Below, piece after piece: positions 44,406 to 53,114 of a stretch of 64,000 bases of DNA (position 1 is the stretch's first letter; each line of letters opens with the position of its first letter). The notes beneath the pieces are model-generated. The model had not been told where the DNA came from. It saw only the letters and a list, made by a program, of their open reading frames with translations, and searched no databases. Location: the NCBI GenBank assembly GCA_016714165.1, contig JADJNU010000002.1, positions 930,001-994,000 of the forward strand, given 5' to 3'. This DNA comes from Bdellovibrionales bacterium. Lineage in GTDB: Bacteria; Bdellovibrionota; Bdellovibrionia; Bdellovibrionales; UBA1609. A program made the position numbers and the translations under genes.

Positions 44406-44744
44406 CGCGATCGAACTTACTGACAGGAACCAGGGGTGTCAACTGAGGAGCAATCTCCGGCAAAGCCTGCTCCTGCCTTCCTCGTACCTTACCCTTTCCT
44501 AGGAAAACCAGAGGCATTGAAGGGACCAAAAAAAACCCAGAATCAAACATATCAGCGCCAAAACCCTATGGCTCTTCATTTGGAGGATCACAGAATGAGG
44601 CATTCGCTTCTCGGCCAAGTTTACTAGGTGTTTCTGGTGCAATACGATTGTCAAGAGAGCACCATAAAAAAATAAAATAAAGGGAAAAATGGCATCCAAT
44701 TGACTGGGAATCATTCTATTTGATCGGAAAGGCCCTTCCGTCAT
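44341..44744 (-). pseudogene. Small two-helix membrane protein, broken at a T8 run
   Basis: The first frame (44499-44744) has helix 1 (FPFILFFYGALLTIVLH) and a second hydrophobic stretch VLALICLILGFF, then stops soon after TTTTTTTT (A8 on the plus strand, 44528-44535). With nine T the frame would continue LVPSMPLVFLGKGKVRGRQE and a polar tail, read in the frame 44341-44550, giving a protein of about 132 residues. No family recognised. The tail overlaps the 5' end of xseA. A variable T tract inside the gene would switch it on and off; a sequencing indel is equally possible. Confidence 0.55.
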
Positions 44745-45176
44745 GTAACGAGACTTACGTAGAAGAGGAGGTCATTTTTTTCTCCAACAGATAGAATCAT
44801 ATCTGAGGCATTTCCTCATGTCCCCATTGTGATTGCGTGCTTTTTTTGATATCATTTGAGGTGTTCTGTGGGCTCATGACAAAGTAAACCCTACAAGCAT
44901 ATTTTTGGGGACTGTCCCTGGCAATGGTGAGCAAGCTCATGGCGTAATGAGAAGCCTAAAGTTGCTATCATGGTCACCCACCTTAGCGAACCCGGGTTTA
45001 CGGATCATCGAGCACCACAGAATTTTTTGCCTTTGGTCCAGCCCTAATCACTCTGATTTTGGTTCTCCTTTCTTTCTCAGGTAGACTATGAATTGCGGGT
45101 TTTTGAGTACAAATTGCCTTGTTTTATGGTGATGGCACCCAACTTGCTCAATGTATACCCACTGAGGGAGATCAAA
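44745..45176. other. Long intergenic region with short palindrome
   Basis: 432 bases between divergent genes, with no convincing gene. GGGAC-T-GTCCC lies at 44908-44918, in TTGGGGACTGTCCCTGG, the type of sequence sometimes scattered in genomes near REP-like elements. Promoters for both sides must be here. Confidence 0.4.
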
Positions 45177-47078
45177 ATGATCGCATTCAAACTGTTTAAA
45201 GTTCTGACACTTGGATGTTGTGTTGCTATTAATCTGGTTTTGTTATCAGCTCAGGGGGCCTCACCGGCAACCAGTTCACCTCTGGTTCTTCAGCAGCCGA
45301 AAGATATTTGTTCAGATAATGATATGATGAGTGGCTATGCAGATACATTGTGCGAGAACAAGAAGTTTACAAATGCCACCGAAAAATCGACTTGCATAGC
45401 TAAGGAAAAAGACAAAATGATCCGCGGGTGCATCGCTAAGAGCAACGGCGGACAGTCTGATCTCCAGGATTGCAACAAAGCTTACGAAAAATTCACTGAA
45501 AATGACGGAAAATTAGCTGCAGCTTGTGGGGCTGCTGGGATCGATGGCGACTGTTTCGCCCACATAGATAAGTGCCTCAAGTGCCAGGGCACGGAATCGA
45601 CAGATCCCGTTTGCGCGAGTCTCGACACAGAAGAAATTGAATCGACGGATCCTGGCAAGCGACCAGCCTCGATCTCAGATTTTATGGGGATGGGGCAGGG
45701 ATCTTCTGCATCAACGGGCAAATACACCCCTGATCCGAATAAGGCGGCCCTCAGATACAAGAATTGCCCTGCATTGGCCGGTGTCGATCTCAAAGAGTGG
45801 ATGACAAAGGTCAAAGACGCTCAGAGGGAAGTGGCTGATTCAAAAAAAGAAGTTGTCGACTTGACCGAAAAGAATAGTGAAATTGAATCGCAGCTTCGAG
45901 ACACCAAACTAGAAAAAGATAAGGCCATGACTGAAGCAGTCGACGAGGCCGCAGAGGTGAAACAGAATATGAACGACCAAATGAGGGCCGAAAAGAATGA
46001 AGCACGAAAAACGATTTCCCAGCTCCTTGAGCAATCGTCCGCAATAGAAAATCAAATCATTGCCGCCGAGAAATCATTCGATGACGCTTACAGTTCCTAC
46101 CTCAATGCCTTGGCTGCCCTCGATCAACAGTGTCATGCAGCAGCTTTGCAAAAGCTTGCCGCCCTGCAAACGGCTATGCAGGCCAAAATCGACAAAAGCA
46201 CTTATTCGACTGGGTCCTTTAACAAATTACTTAACGAAGTCGGTGTATCGAGCCGAAAAAAATCTCAATCCATGGTGAACAGAGATTTTCAGCGCTGCAA
46301 AGCAGACCCTGCCTACACTTCGACTGCTCAGGCTGCTAAACGATCCCTTGATAGCACACGCACAGCCGCAAACAATGCAATCAAAGCACTTAGAGACAAG
46401 AAGGATCAAATTTATTTCACAATCAAAGATGCGAATGAGCGAGAGTTACCCGAAGCCCTAAAGGGCGTCGTAGAAAGTGCAAATCTTAAACTCTCAAAAG
46501 TGCAGAACAAGATAAAGCAGTTAGCGCTCGAAAAACAATCTGCTATCGATGATGCCAACAAAAAAACCATCCTCAACAATCAGCGCATTGCCCTTGCCAA
46601 CCAGAAAGTAGCTGTTGCCGAGCAGGTTCTCCAGCAAACCCAGGCCTATCTTAATCAAAAAATGGTTGCTTCTGGCGAAGTCGAAACAGATGGCAAAAAA
46701 ATCTCCGAAGCACTGAGCGCACTCACTTTGGTTAGATCGTCAGCCGAGACGGTTGTGGCAAGCTGTGGATGCAATTCTGACTCAGATGGCTCACAGAACA
46801 CCTCTTACTGCAAATCGGCTTGCACTGTTCTTGTTAAATCGCATGAAGAATGGGAACCAACCGCTAAGATTACCGACTCCATGCTCAGCGGGCAATGCTC
46901 TTCCTATTCCTCAGGCATCAAAGCTTCCGAAACTTCTGTTAGGTCAACGACGTCGCCCCCTCCCGCCAACCCCACTAAAGGAAATCCTCCAAAACCAGGA
47001 CGTCAAGCCCCAGTCCCGGCCCCAGCTCCAACGCCAGAATCTGCCGAGAGTGCAAGTCCAGGCTGGGGACAGAAGTAG
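45177..47078 (+). CDS. Secreted Cys-rich coiled-coil protein
   Basis: A 633-residue protein, not recognised. A signal peptide (LFKVLTLGCCVAINLVLLSAQGA) is followed by a Cys-containing region to about residue 150, then a long alpha-helical segment (about 210-560) of coiled-coil type with frequent Gln, Lys, Glu and Ala, Cys pairs around SCGCNSD, and a Pro-rich C-terminus (APVPAPAPTPESAES). The shape suggests a fibrous or surface-exposed protein. ATG at 45177 follows GAGGGAG. The frame is open to 45093. A partner to the other secreted Cys-containing genes of this region is possible. Confidence 0.65.
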   Translation: MIAFKLFKVLTLGCCVAINLVLLSAQGASPATSSPLVLQQPKDICSDNDMMSGYADTLCENKKFTNATEKSTCIAKEKDKMIRGCIAKSNGGQSDLQDCNKAYEKFTENDGKLAAACGAAGIDGDCFAHIDKCLKCQGTESTDPVCASLDTEEIESTDPGKRPASISDFMGMGQGSSASTGKYTPDPNKAALRYKNCPALAGVDLKEWMTKVKDAQREVADSKKEVVDLTEKNSEIESQLRDTKLEKDKAMTEAVDEAAEVKQNMNDQMRAEKNEARKTISQLLEQSSAIENQIIAAEKSFDDAYSSYLNALAALDQQCHAAALQKLAALQTAMQAKIDKSTYSTGSFNKLLNEVGVSSRKKSQSMVNRDFQRCKADPAYTSTAQAAKRSLDSTRTAANNAIKALRDKKDQIYFTIKDANERELPEALKGVVESANLKLSKVQNKIKQLALEKQSAIDDANKKTILNNQRIALANQKVAVAEQVLQQTQAYLNQKMVASGEVETDGKKISEALSALTLVRSSAETVVASCGCNSDSDGSQNTSYCKSACTVLVKSHEEWEPTAKITDSMLSGQCSSYSSGIKASETSVRSTTSPPPANPTKGNPPKPGRQAPVPAPAPTPESAESASPGWGQK

Positions 47079-47125
47079 GAGGTCCGGCAGGGATCCTTCT
47101 GAAATAATCATTGCACCGCGCCATC

Positions 47126-47143
47126 GGCCTCCTTCTTGAGGCC
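47126..47143. repeat. Hairpin GGCCTC-CTTCTT-GAGGCC
   Basis: A six-base perfect stem between the coiled-coil gene and the PBP gene. No T run follows in the plus sense, so it is not a typical terminator. A longer weaker pairing with the GGAGGTCCGG at about 47078 is possible. Confidence 0.3.
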
Positions 47144-47241
47144 CTCCTGCTGACAAGCTATAGTGGCCAATAATTTCTGTTCGCTCTGATTCTGATGTTT
47201 ACTACTCTCATGTTTGTTGCTATCTGGGGAGGCTCAAAGAT

Positions 47242-50103
47242 ATGTCGATAAAGAAAATCATCGCGGCTCTATTAGGATTGCTATTCATTGGGATTGGCGC
47301 CGGATCTATATTGGTCCTCTCTCTCTCCGCAGATCTTCCAAAAATGATAAAAGTTGAAGATTATGAGCCTCTTTTGGTATCGGAAGTTTATGACCGCGAA
47401 GGCGGGAAAATAGGCGAGTTTTTTCGCGAAAAGCGCATGCTCTTAGCCTATGAAGATATCCCCCAGGCGATTATTCAAGCTTTTACCTCAGCCGAAGATG
47501 CCACATTCTTTAAACATGGTGGGATCAATTACACCTCAACACTGAGAGCTCTGCTTGCCAATATTCGCGCCGGTCGCAAAGTGCAAGGCGGTTCAACGAT
47601 CACTATGCAGGTGGCTCGCTCTATCCTTTTGACTCCCGAAAAAACTTACACCCGAAAAATTAAAGAAGTCATGCTTTCCTACCGCATGGAAAGCAATCTC
47701 ACTAAACAGGAAATTCTCTATCTTTACTTAAATCAAATCTATTTGGGTCAGGGTTCCTACGGAATCGGCGCTGCAGCTGATATTTATTTTCGCAAATCCG
47801 TTAAAGATCTCACTCTCCCCGAGATCGCCCTGCTCGCTGGGCTCCCTCAGGCACCAAGTCGCTATTCACCAATATCAAATCCTAGCTCGGCCAAAGAAAG
47901 ACAGCGTTACGTTTTATCTCGCATGGCAGAAGAGGGCTACATAACCTCCGCCGAGGCCACCCAGGCCGCGGCCGCTCCTGTTCAAGTCTATGTTCGAAAG
48001 GACTACAAGGAGCTTGCCCCCTATTATTTGGAGACTGTGCGGCAGCTGCTCGTGAAAAAACTTGGTGAAGAAACGGTTTTAGATAGAGGAATTAAAGTTT
48101 TTACCGGGCTTGATATCAAGAAACAAATAGCAGCGCAGGATCAAGTCCGATTAGGACTTCGCCAGTTAGACAAACGCCAAGGTTATCGTGGCCCAAAGGG
48201 AAATCTGACAGGAACTGATAAGGTCGCCGAATTTTTACTTAAATCGCGCAATGACCTCATGGATGAAGCAAGCGCTATCCGCACTCTTAAATCAGACGGC
48301 TCAGTGGAGGACAAAGGAAAGCTCAATTTGACTGGTTTAGACAAAGCAGGAAAACCCCTTCCAAATCTTCCCTCCTACATCAGCCTCAATCAAATTGTTC
48401 CAGCCATTGTCGTTAAAATCGACGACAAATGGGGGCTCGTCCATGTCAGATTTGCAGAATCCAGAGGAATGATCGATTTTCAATCTATGAAGTGGGCGCG
48501 GCGACCAGATCCCGGCATCAGAGCTGAGGGCGCAGAAATTCTTAAGGCCAGCGACGCGCTTAAGGTGGGTGACCTCATTGACGTCAAAGTCATCGACCCT
48601 AAATTTCGATCGGATCGAATCTCAGAGCTGCTCACATCAATGAAAAAAAAGGCCGGGAAGAACTATTCTGCTCCTAGCGATTTGCCGGAGTGGAGTAATT
48701 TCTGTCTGATCGAGCTGGAACAAGATCCAACTGCTGAGGGCGCACTTGTTTCTATTGATCAAAATAACAATGATTTAATTTCTCTTGTTGGCGGAAAGGA
48801 TTTTACTCACTCAGAATTCAATCGAGCCCTCCAGGCCGCGCGCCAGACCGGTTCCGCATTCAAAACGCTCGTCTACGCGTCCGCCTTGGATAAGGGGTTT
48901 ACTCCAGCAACCTCACTGATCGATTCTCCAATTGTCTACGAAGACGATGATGCAGAAGTTCAGGATATGGACACAGATGCCATTCTCAAGAAAAAATGGA
49001 AACCTTTGAACCATAGCAAAAAGTTTAGTGGCGAGACTTTATTTCGTGGAGCCCTCATTCAGAGTCTAAACGTCCCCACCGTAAAAATTATCGAGAAGAT
49101 TTCGGTTGAATGGGTGGCCGCATATGCTCACCGCCTCGGGATCTTTAGTCCTCTGAATTATGATTTTACTATGGCGCTGGGTTCAAGCGGAATCACCCTC
49201 TATGAAATGACGAAGGCGTTTGCTACTTTCGGACGCCTGGGACGTCGGGTATCTCCAATACTGATTCATCGGGTTGAAGACAAAAAAGGAAACATCTTGC
49301 TCGAAAAAATTGGCCTGGATGAAAGATTCGAATCGGAGCTAGGGCCTCAGGAAAGCGAATTCGAACAGCGTCGCGTCGCTTACTTACGATATCAAAGTGA
49401 AGTGAATCCCAAAGATCAAGATTCAAACAACAACAACACAAACGAAAATAACGAAAACTCAAAGCAGACAGAAAAGAAAATACCGGCAAGCAATCTAGGC
49501 AAGACCGGATCTAATCAAAATGAAGCGCCCTCTTATCTCCTGAAAATCGAAGATACTGGCAAGACAATTGACCTCCGCAAAGAACCTCCTTTTTATTTCG
49601 ACGATCCTGATCAACTTCTTCGTCCAGAGACATCTTATGTCATGACGACCTTGCTTCAAGCGGTTGTTGAAGAGCCTGGCGGCACAGGCCGAGCCGCTCG
49701 TGCCCTGGGGCGCCCAGCTGCCGCCAAGACTGGCTCTACCAGCGGCTACTATGATGCTTGGTTTATGGGTTACACGCCGGATATTGCAACCGGGGTTTGG
49801 GTTGGGTTTGACGAAGAAAGATCTCTCGGGAAAGGAGAGGTCGGGGGAAGGGCGGCACTCCCTATCTGGACAGAGTACATGAAAATTGCCCATGAAGGCA
49901 TCCCCATTCGAAATTTTCCAATTCCGGACGGCATTGTATTTGCCAACATCGACAATACCACCGGCAAGTTGGCTTCTAATGCAACTCAATCAGAGAACGT
50001 TATTCGGCAAGCCTTCATTGAAGGCACAGAGCCAAGTGAGTCGGCTGCAAAGAATAATTCACAGGAAGAAAAGGATTTTATCAAAGAGGATCTCTCTCAA
50101 TGA
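47242..50103 (+). CDS. mrcA: Penicillin-binding protein 1A, bifunctional class A
   Basis: A 953-residue class A PBP that polymerises glycan strands and cross-links peptides in the periplasm. N-terminal anchor, then the glycosyltransferase domain with EDATFFKHGGINYTSTLRAL, GGSTITMQVARS and YLNQIYLGQGSYGIGAAA. The transpeptidase domain has SxxK as GSAFKT, SLN as the SxN motif, and KTG in AAKTGSTSGYYDAWFMGY. A linker insert between the two halves resembles the ODD region of PBP1A. Near residues 730-760 is a Asn/Gln-rich low-complexity stretch. Start ATG at 47242 after GGGGAGG. Its stop overlaps the next gene (ATGA). Confidence 0.93.
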   Translation: MSIKKIIAALLGLLFIGIGAGSILVLSLSADLPKMIKVEDYEPLLVSEVYDREGGKIGEFFREKRMLLAYEDIPQAIIQAFTSAEDATFFKHGGINYTSTLRALLANIRAGRKVQGGSTITMQVARSILLTPEKTYTRKIKEVMLSYRMESNLTKQEILYLYLNQIYLGQGSYGIGAAADIYFRKSVKDLTLPEIALLAGLPQAPSRYSPISNPSSAKERQRYVLSRMAEEGYITSAEATQAAAAPVQVYVRKDYKELAPYYLETVRQLLVKKLGEETVLDRGIKVFTGLDIKKQIAAQDQVRLGLRQLDKRQGYRGPKGNLTGTDKVAEFLLKSRNDLMDEASAIRTLKSDGSVEDKGKLNLTGLDKAGKPLPNLPSYISLNQIVPAIVVKIDDKWGLVHVRFAESRGMIDFQSMKWARRPDPGIRAEGAEILKASDALKVGDLIDVKVIDPKFRSDRISELLTSMKKKAGKNYSAPSDLPEWSNFCLIELEQDPTAEGALVSIDQNNNDLISLVGGKDFTHSEFNRALQAARQTGSAFKTLVYASALDKGFTPATSLIDSPIVYEDDDAEVQDMDTDAILKKKWKPLNHSKKFSGETLFRGALIQSLNVPTVKIIEKISVEWVAAYAHRLGIFSPLNYDFTMALGSSGITLYEMTKAFATFGRLGRRVSPILIHRVEDKKGNILLEKIGLDERFESELGPQESEFEQRRVAYLRYQSEVNPKDQDSNNNNTNENNENSKQTEKKIPASNLGKTGSNQNEAPSYLLKIEDTGKTIDLRKEPPFYFDDPDQLLRPETSYVMTTLLQAVVEEPGGTGRAARALGRPAAAKTGSTSGYYDAWFMGYTPDIATGVWVGFDEERSLGKGEVGGRAALPIWTEYMKIAHEGIPIRNFPIPDGIVFANIDNTTGKLASNATQSENVIRQAFIEGTEPSESAAKNNSQEEKDFIKEDLSQ

Positions 50104-53100
50104 AGAACATCCATTTATGGGGGGTTCGACAGAATAATCTTAAGGACATCGAAGTTGATATTCCTATTGGATCGTTTACCGTAGTTTGTGGGCCAAGTGG
50201 CTCGGGAAAGAGTTCTTTGGCTTTTGAGACACTCTACGCAGAAGGACAACGACGTTTTTTCGAGAGCCTTAGTAACTACAGCAAGCAATTTCTTAATAAA
50301 GCACCAAAACCTGATATCCAGGGCGTCGAAAATATTCCCCCGGCAATATCCATCGAACAGAAAAATTCGGTAAAATCCTCCCGATCGACTGTCGGAACAA
50401 CCACCGAAGTCGTCGACTATCTCAGACTGCTTTATGAAAAATTGGGCCAGGCATTTTGTCCAGAGCACCATCTCGCTCTTGAGAGAGATTCCATTTCTGA
50501 AGGTGCCGATAAGATTCTTGCTTTGTTCGAGGGCGAGCGAGGCTACATCTTGGCGCCCATTCCCGCAGAAAACCGCCTACTCAGTGGGAAAAAGTTTTAT
50601 GACCAACTCATCAAGGATGGAATCCTAAGAATCTACTGCCCCGCCAAAACCGCCGAGTCAGAGGTTAAAGCCAGCCGTCGAAAAGGCAAGTCCGCCCAAA
50701 GTGGCTCCACAAAAAAGGTCCTGGCCCAGGCCGCCTCTGACAGTCTCACTCGCTCCCAACTGACTCCGTTCTTTCAAGGCAAATTGGGAGAAGTCCTTGA
50801 GCTGAGCGATGGAAAATTCAAGCGATACGGCCCACCAAAAGATGAATTCTACCTCGTTATCGATCGTTTGGCCTTCCGCTCCGAAGAAAGAGGAAGAATT
50901 ATCGACTCCCTTTCTCATGCTTATTCGGCCTCTCTCAAATACAACAACGAGAGGAATTCGGGTCGGGCTCTCATTGCATCCACCGAAGGAAAGCACCTCT
51001 TTGTCAGTGAAGATCTTTCTTGCTCAATTTGTTCTTACTCATTTCCTCGTCTTACTTCTCGCATGTTCAGCTTTAACAGCCCGCTCGGAGCTTGTCCCAA
51101 ATGCAAGGGTTTCGGAAACCTTCTTGAGTTAGATATACACAAGGTAATCCCCAATTTTGAACTGAGCCTTTCCCAAGGAGCTCTCACTCCATTCACAATG
51201 CCAAGTGCGGCAAAGGACCGGCAGGTTCTCTTTAAATACTGCAATAAGATGGGCATCAGCTTACATACACCCTGGAAAGACCTTCCATCAGAACAAAAGA
51301 AACTGGTTTGGGAGGGATCCAAGGATTTTTTTGGTGTGACTGGTCTTTTTGAATACTTGGAGACAAAAAAATATAAAATGCATATCCGAGTATTTCTATC
51401 AAGATACAAAAGTGCCGTTCAATGCTCGACCTGCAAAGGCACTCGTTTGAAACCAGAGATTCAGCAGGTTCTCATTGAAGGTAAGTCGATTTCTGATTTG
51501 TGCGCAATGACCGTCTCAGACTTGCTCCAGCATCTTCACAGATTGCGATTATCCCCTAGCCAAAAAGAAATTTGTGAAGAACTCCACCAACAGCTTTTGG
51601 GAAGACTCAGTTTTCTCCGGGATGTTGGCGTTGGCTATATGACCATGGATAGACCCACCAGAACCCTCTCGGGAGGGGAATACCAAAGACTTAACTTGGC
51701 CAATCAACTGGGCATGGGCCTTTCCCAAACCCTTTATGTGCTTGATGAGCCAACGGTAGGACTACATCCTCGTGATAATGACAAATTGATCGATGTCCTA
51801 AAAAGACTGAACGAGTTGGGCAATACTCTGGTCGTCGTAGAGCACGACCACGACGTGATCCGAAATGCCTCTCACATCATTGAGATGGGTCCCGGATCAG
51901 GCCACCTCGGTGGTGAGATTTTGTTTTCTGGAAATATCAGGGATTTCTATCATTTTGATGGATCCAACACACTGCCCTACTTGAAAGGGGCAGATAAGTG
52001 GATCCTAGAAAAATCAGAGCGGCCAATTGAACCTAAGAGCTATCAATACAAAATTGAGGTTACGGGGTGCACGGGAAACAATCTTAAAAATGTTGATCTC
52101 TCGATACCTCTCCACCGGATTGTTACGGTCACTGGGGTCAGTGGATCGGGTAAATCTTCCCTCATCACAAATACCCTCTATCCAGCTCTGGCCAGAACTT
52201 TAGGAGTTGAATATCTAGAGGGTCTGCCTTTCAAGGAATTGCGCGGAGATAATTTCATCAAGGGCGTCCTCATGATTGACCAATCACCCATCGGAAAAAC
52301 CGCGCGCAGCAATCCAGTTACCTACCTAAAGGTCTACGACCATATTCGATCCCTTTTTGCGAATACGCCAGAGGCAAAAGCTTTGGGCCTTACAGCGGGA
52401 GCCTTCAGTCTCAATGTAGATGGAGGACGTTGTCCTGTCTGCAAAGGCCTCGGTCACGAAGTCGTAGATATGATATTTATGGATGATCTGGAAATTCCTT
52501 GTGATGCATGTGATCGTAAGAAATTCCGGCCTGAAATTCTGGAAATTCTCTTCAAAGACCGCAACATTCACCAAATATTAGAAATGACTGTTGCTGAGGC
52601 GATGGATTTTTTTGTCAGCTTTCCGAATATTCGTAGGCCTCTGAGCGTGCTCCGAGAGGTTGGCCTCGAATATTTGCGCCTTGGGCAAAATGCAAATTCT
52701 TTGAGTGGCGGAGAATCCCAACGACTTAAAATTGCGCGTGAATTTAATTCAACCAGTCAGAAGTCAACGCTCTATATTTTAGATGAGCCCACGACGGGGC
52801 TCCACTTTCGAGAAGTCCATTTGCTATTGGGAGTTCTCAATCGTCTTGTCGAGTCGGGAGGATCAGTCTTGCTTATTGAGCACAATCTTGAGGTTATCCG
52901 ACACTCGGATTGGGTGATAGATATGGGTCCTGAGGCCGGGATTGGCGGGGGCGATGTCATTGCCGCAGCTACCCCTGATGAATTGACCAAATCCTTAAAA
53001 GGATATACTGGAAGATACTTAAAACATTACATGGATTTTATTCATCGTTCTGAAGAAGGAAAAATGGAAGTCGTACCAAGCACATCTAAAGCCGAAGATC

Positions 53101-53114
53101 TATTAAGCTCATGA
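50100..53114 (+). CDS. uvrA: UvrA-family excinuclease ABC subunit
   Basis: A 1004-residue dimeric ABC-type DNA damage sensor. The first nucleotide site is CGPSGSGKSSLAFETLYAEG, with signature TLSGGEYQRLNLANQLGMG and Walker B LYVLDEPTVGLHPRDN; the second is GVSGSGKSSLITNTLYPAL with LSGGESQRLKIAREFNS and LDEPTTGLHF. Zinc-binding pairs CSIC/CPKC and CPVC/CDAC are intact. It recruits UvrB in nucleotide excision repair. The insert around residues 185-215 (KASRRKGKSAQSGS) is Lys/Ser-rich and unusual, so an UvrA2-type paralogue cannot be excluded. Translationally coupled on both sides (ATGA overlaps with PBP and ABC genes). Confidence 0.9.
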   Translation: MKNIHLWGVRQNNLKDIEVDIPIGSFTVVCGPSGSGKSSLAFETLYAEGQRRFFESLSNYSKQFLNKAPKPDIQGVENIPPAISIEQKNSVKSSRSTVGTTTEVVDYLRLLYEKLGQAFCPEHHLALERDSISEGADKILALFEGERGYILAPIPAENRLLSGKKFYDQLIKDGILRIYCPAKTAESEVKASRRKGKSAQSGSTKKVLAQAASDSLTRSQLTPFFQGKLGEVLELSDGKFKRYGPPKDEFYLVIDRLAFRSEERGRIIDSLSHAYSASLKYNNERNSGRALIASTEGKHLFVSEDLSCSICSYSFPRLTSRMFSFNSPLGACPKCKGFGNLLELDIHKVIPNFELSLSQGALTPFTMPSAAKDRQVLFKYCNKMGISLHTPWKDLPSEQKKLVWEGSKDFFGVTGLFEYLETKKYKMHIRVFLSRYKSAVQCSTCKGTRLKPEIQQVLIEGKSISDLCAMTVSDLLQHLHRLRLSPSQKEICEELHQQLLGRLSFLRDVGVGYMTMDRPTRTLSGGEYQRLNLANQLGMGLSQTLYVLDEPTVGLHPRDNDKLIDVLKRLNELGNTLVVVEHDHDVIRNASHIIEMGPGSGHLGGEILFSGNIRDFYHFDGSNTLPYLKGADKWILEKSERPIEPKSYQYKIEVTGCTGNNLKNVDLSIPLHRIVTVTGVSGSGKSSLITNTLYPALARTLGVEYLEGLPFKELRGDNFIKGVLMIDQSPIGKTARSNPVTYLKVYDHIRSLFANTPEAKALGLTAGAFSLNVDGGRCPVCKGLGHEVVDMIFMDDLEIPCDACDRKKFRPEILEILFKDRNIHQILEMTVAEAMDFFVSFPNIRRPLSVLREVGLEYLRLGQNANSLSGGESQRLKIAREFNSTSQKSTLYILDEPTTGLHFREVHLLLGVLNRLVESGGSVLLIEHNLEVIRHSDWVIDMGPEAGIGGGDVIAAATPDELTKSLKGYTGRYLKHYMDFIHRSEEGKMEVVPSTSKAEDLLSS

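Noticed and set aside
49495..49989. 164-codon minus-strand frame opposite PBP1A
   Set aside because: Shadow of the transpeptidase-encoding frame; no ribosome site.
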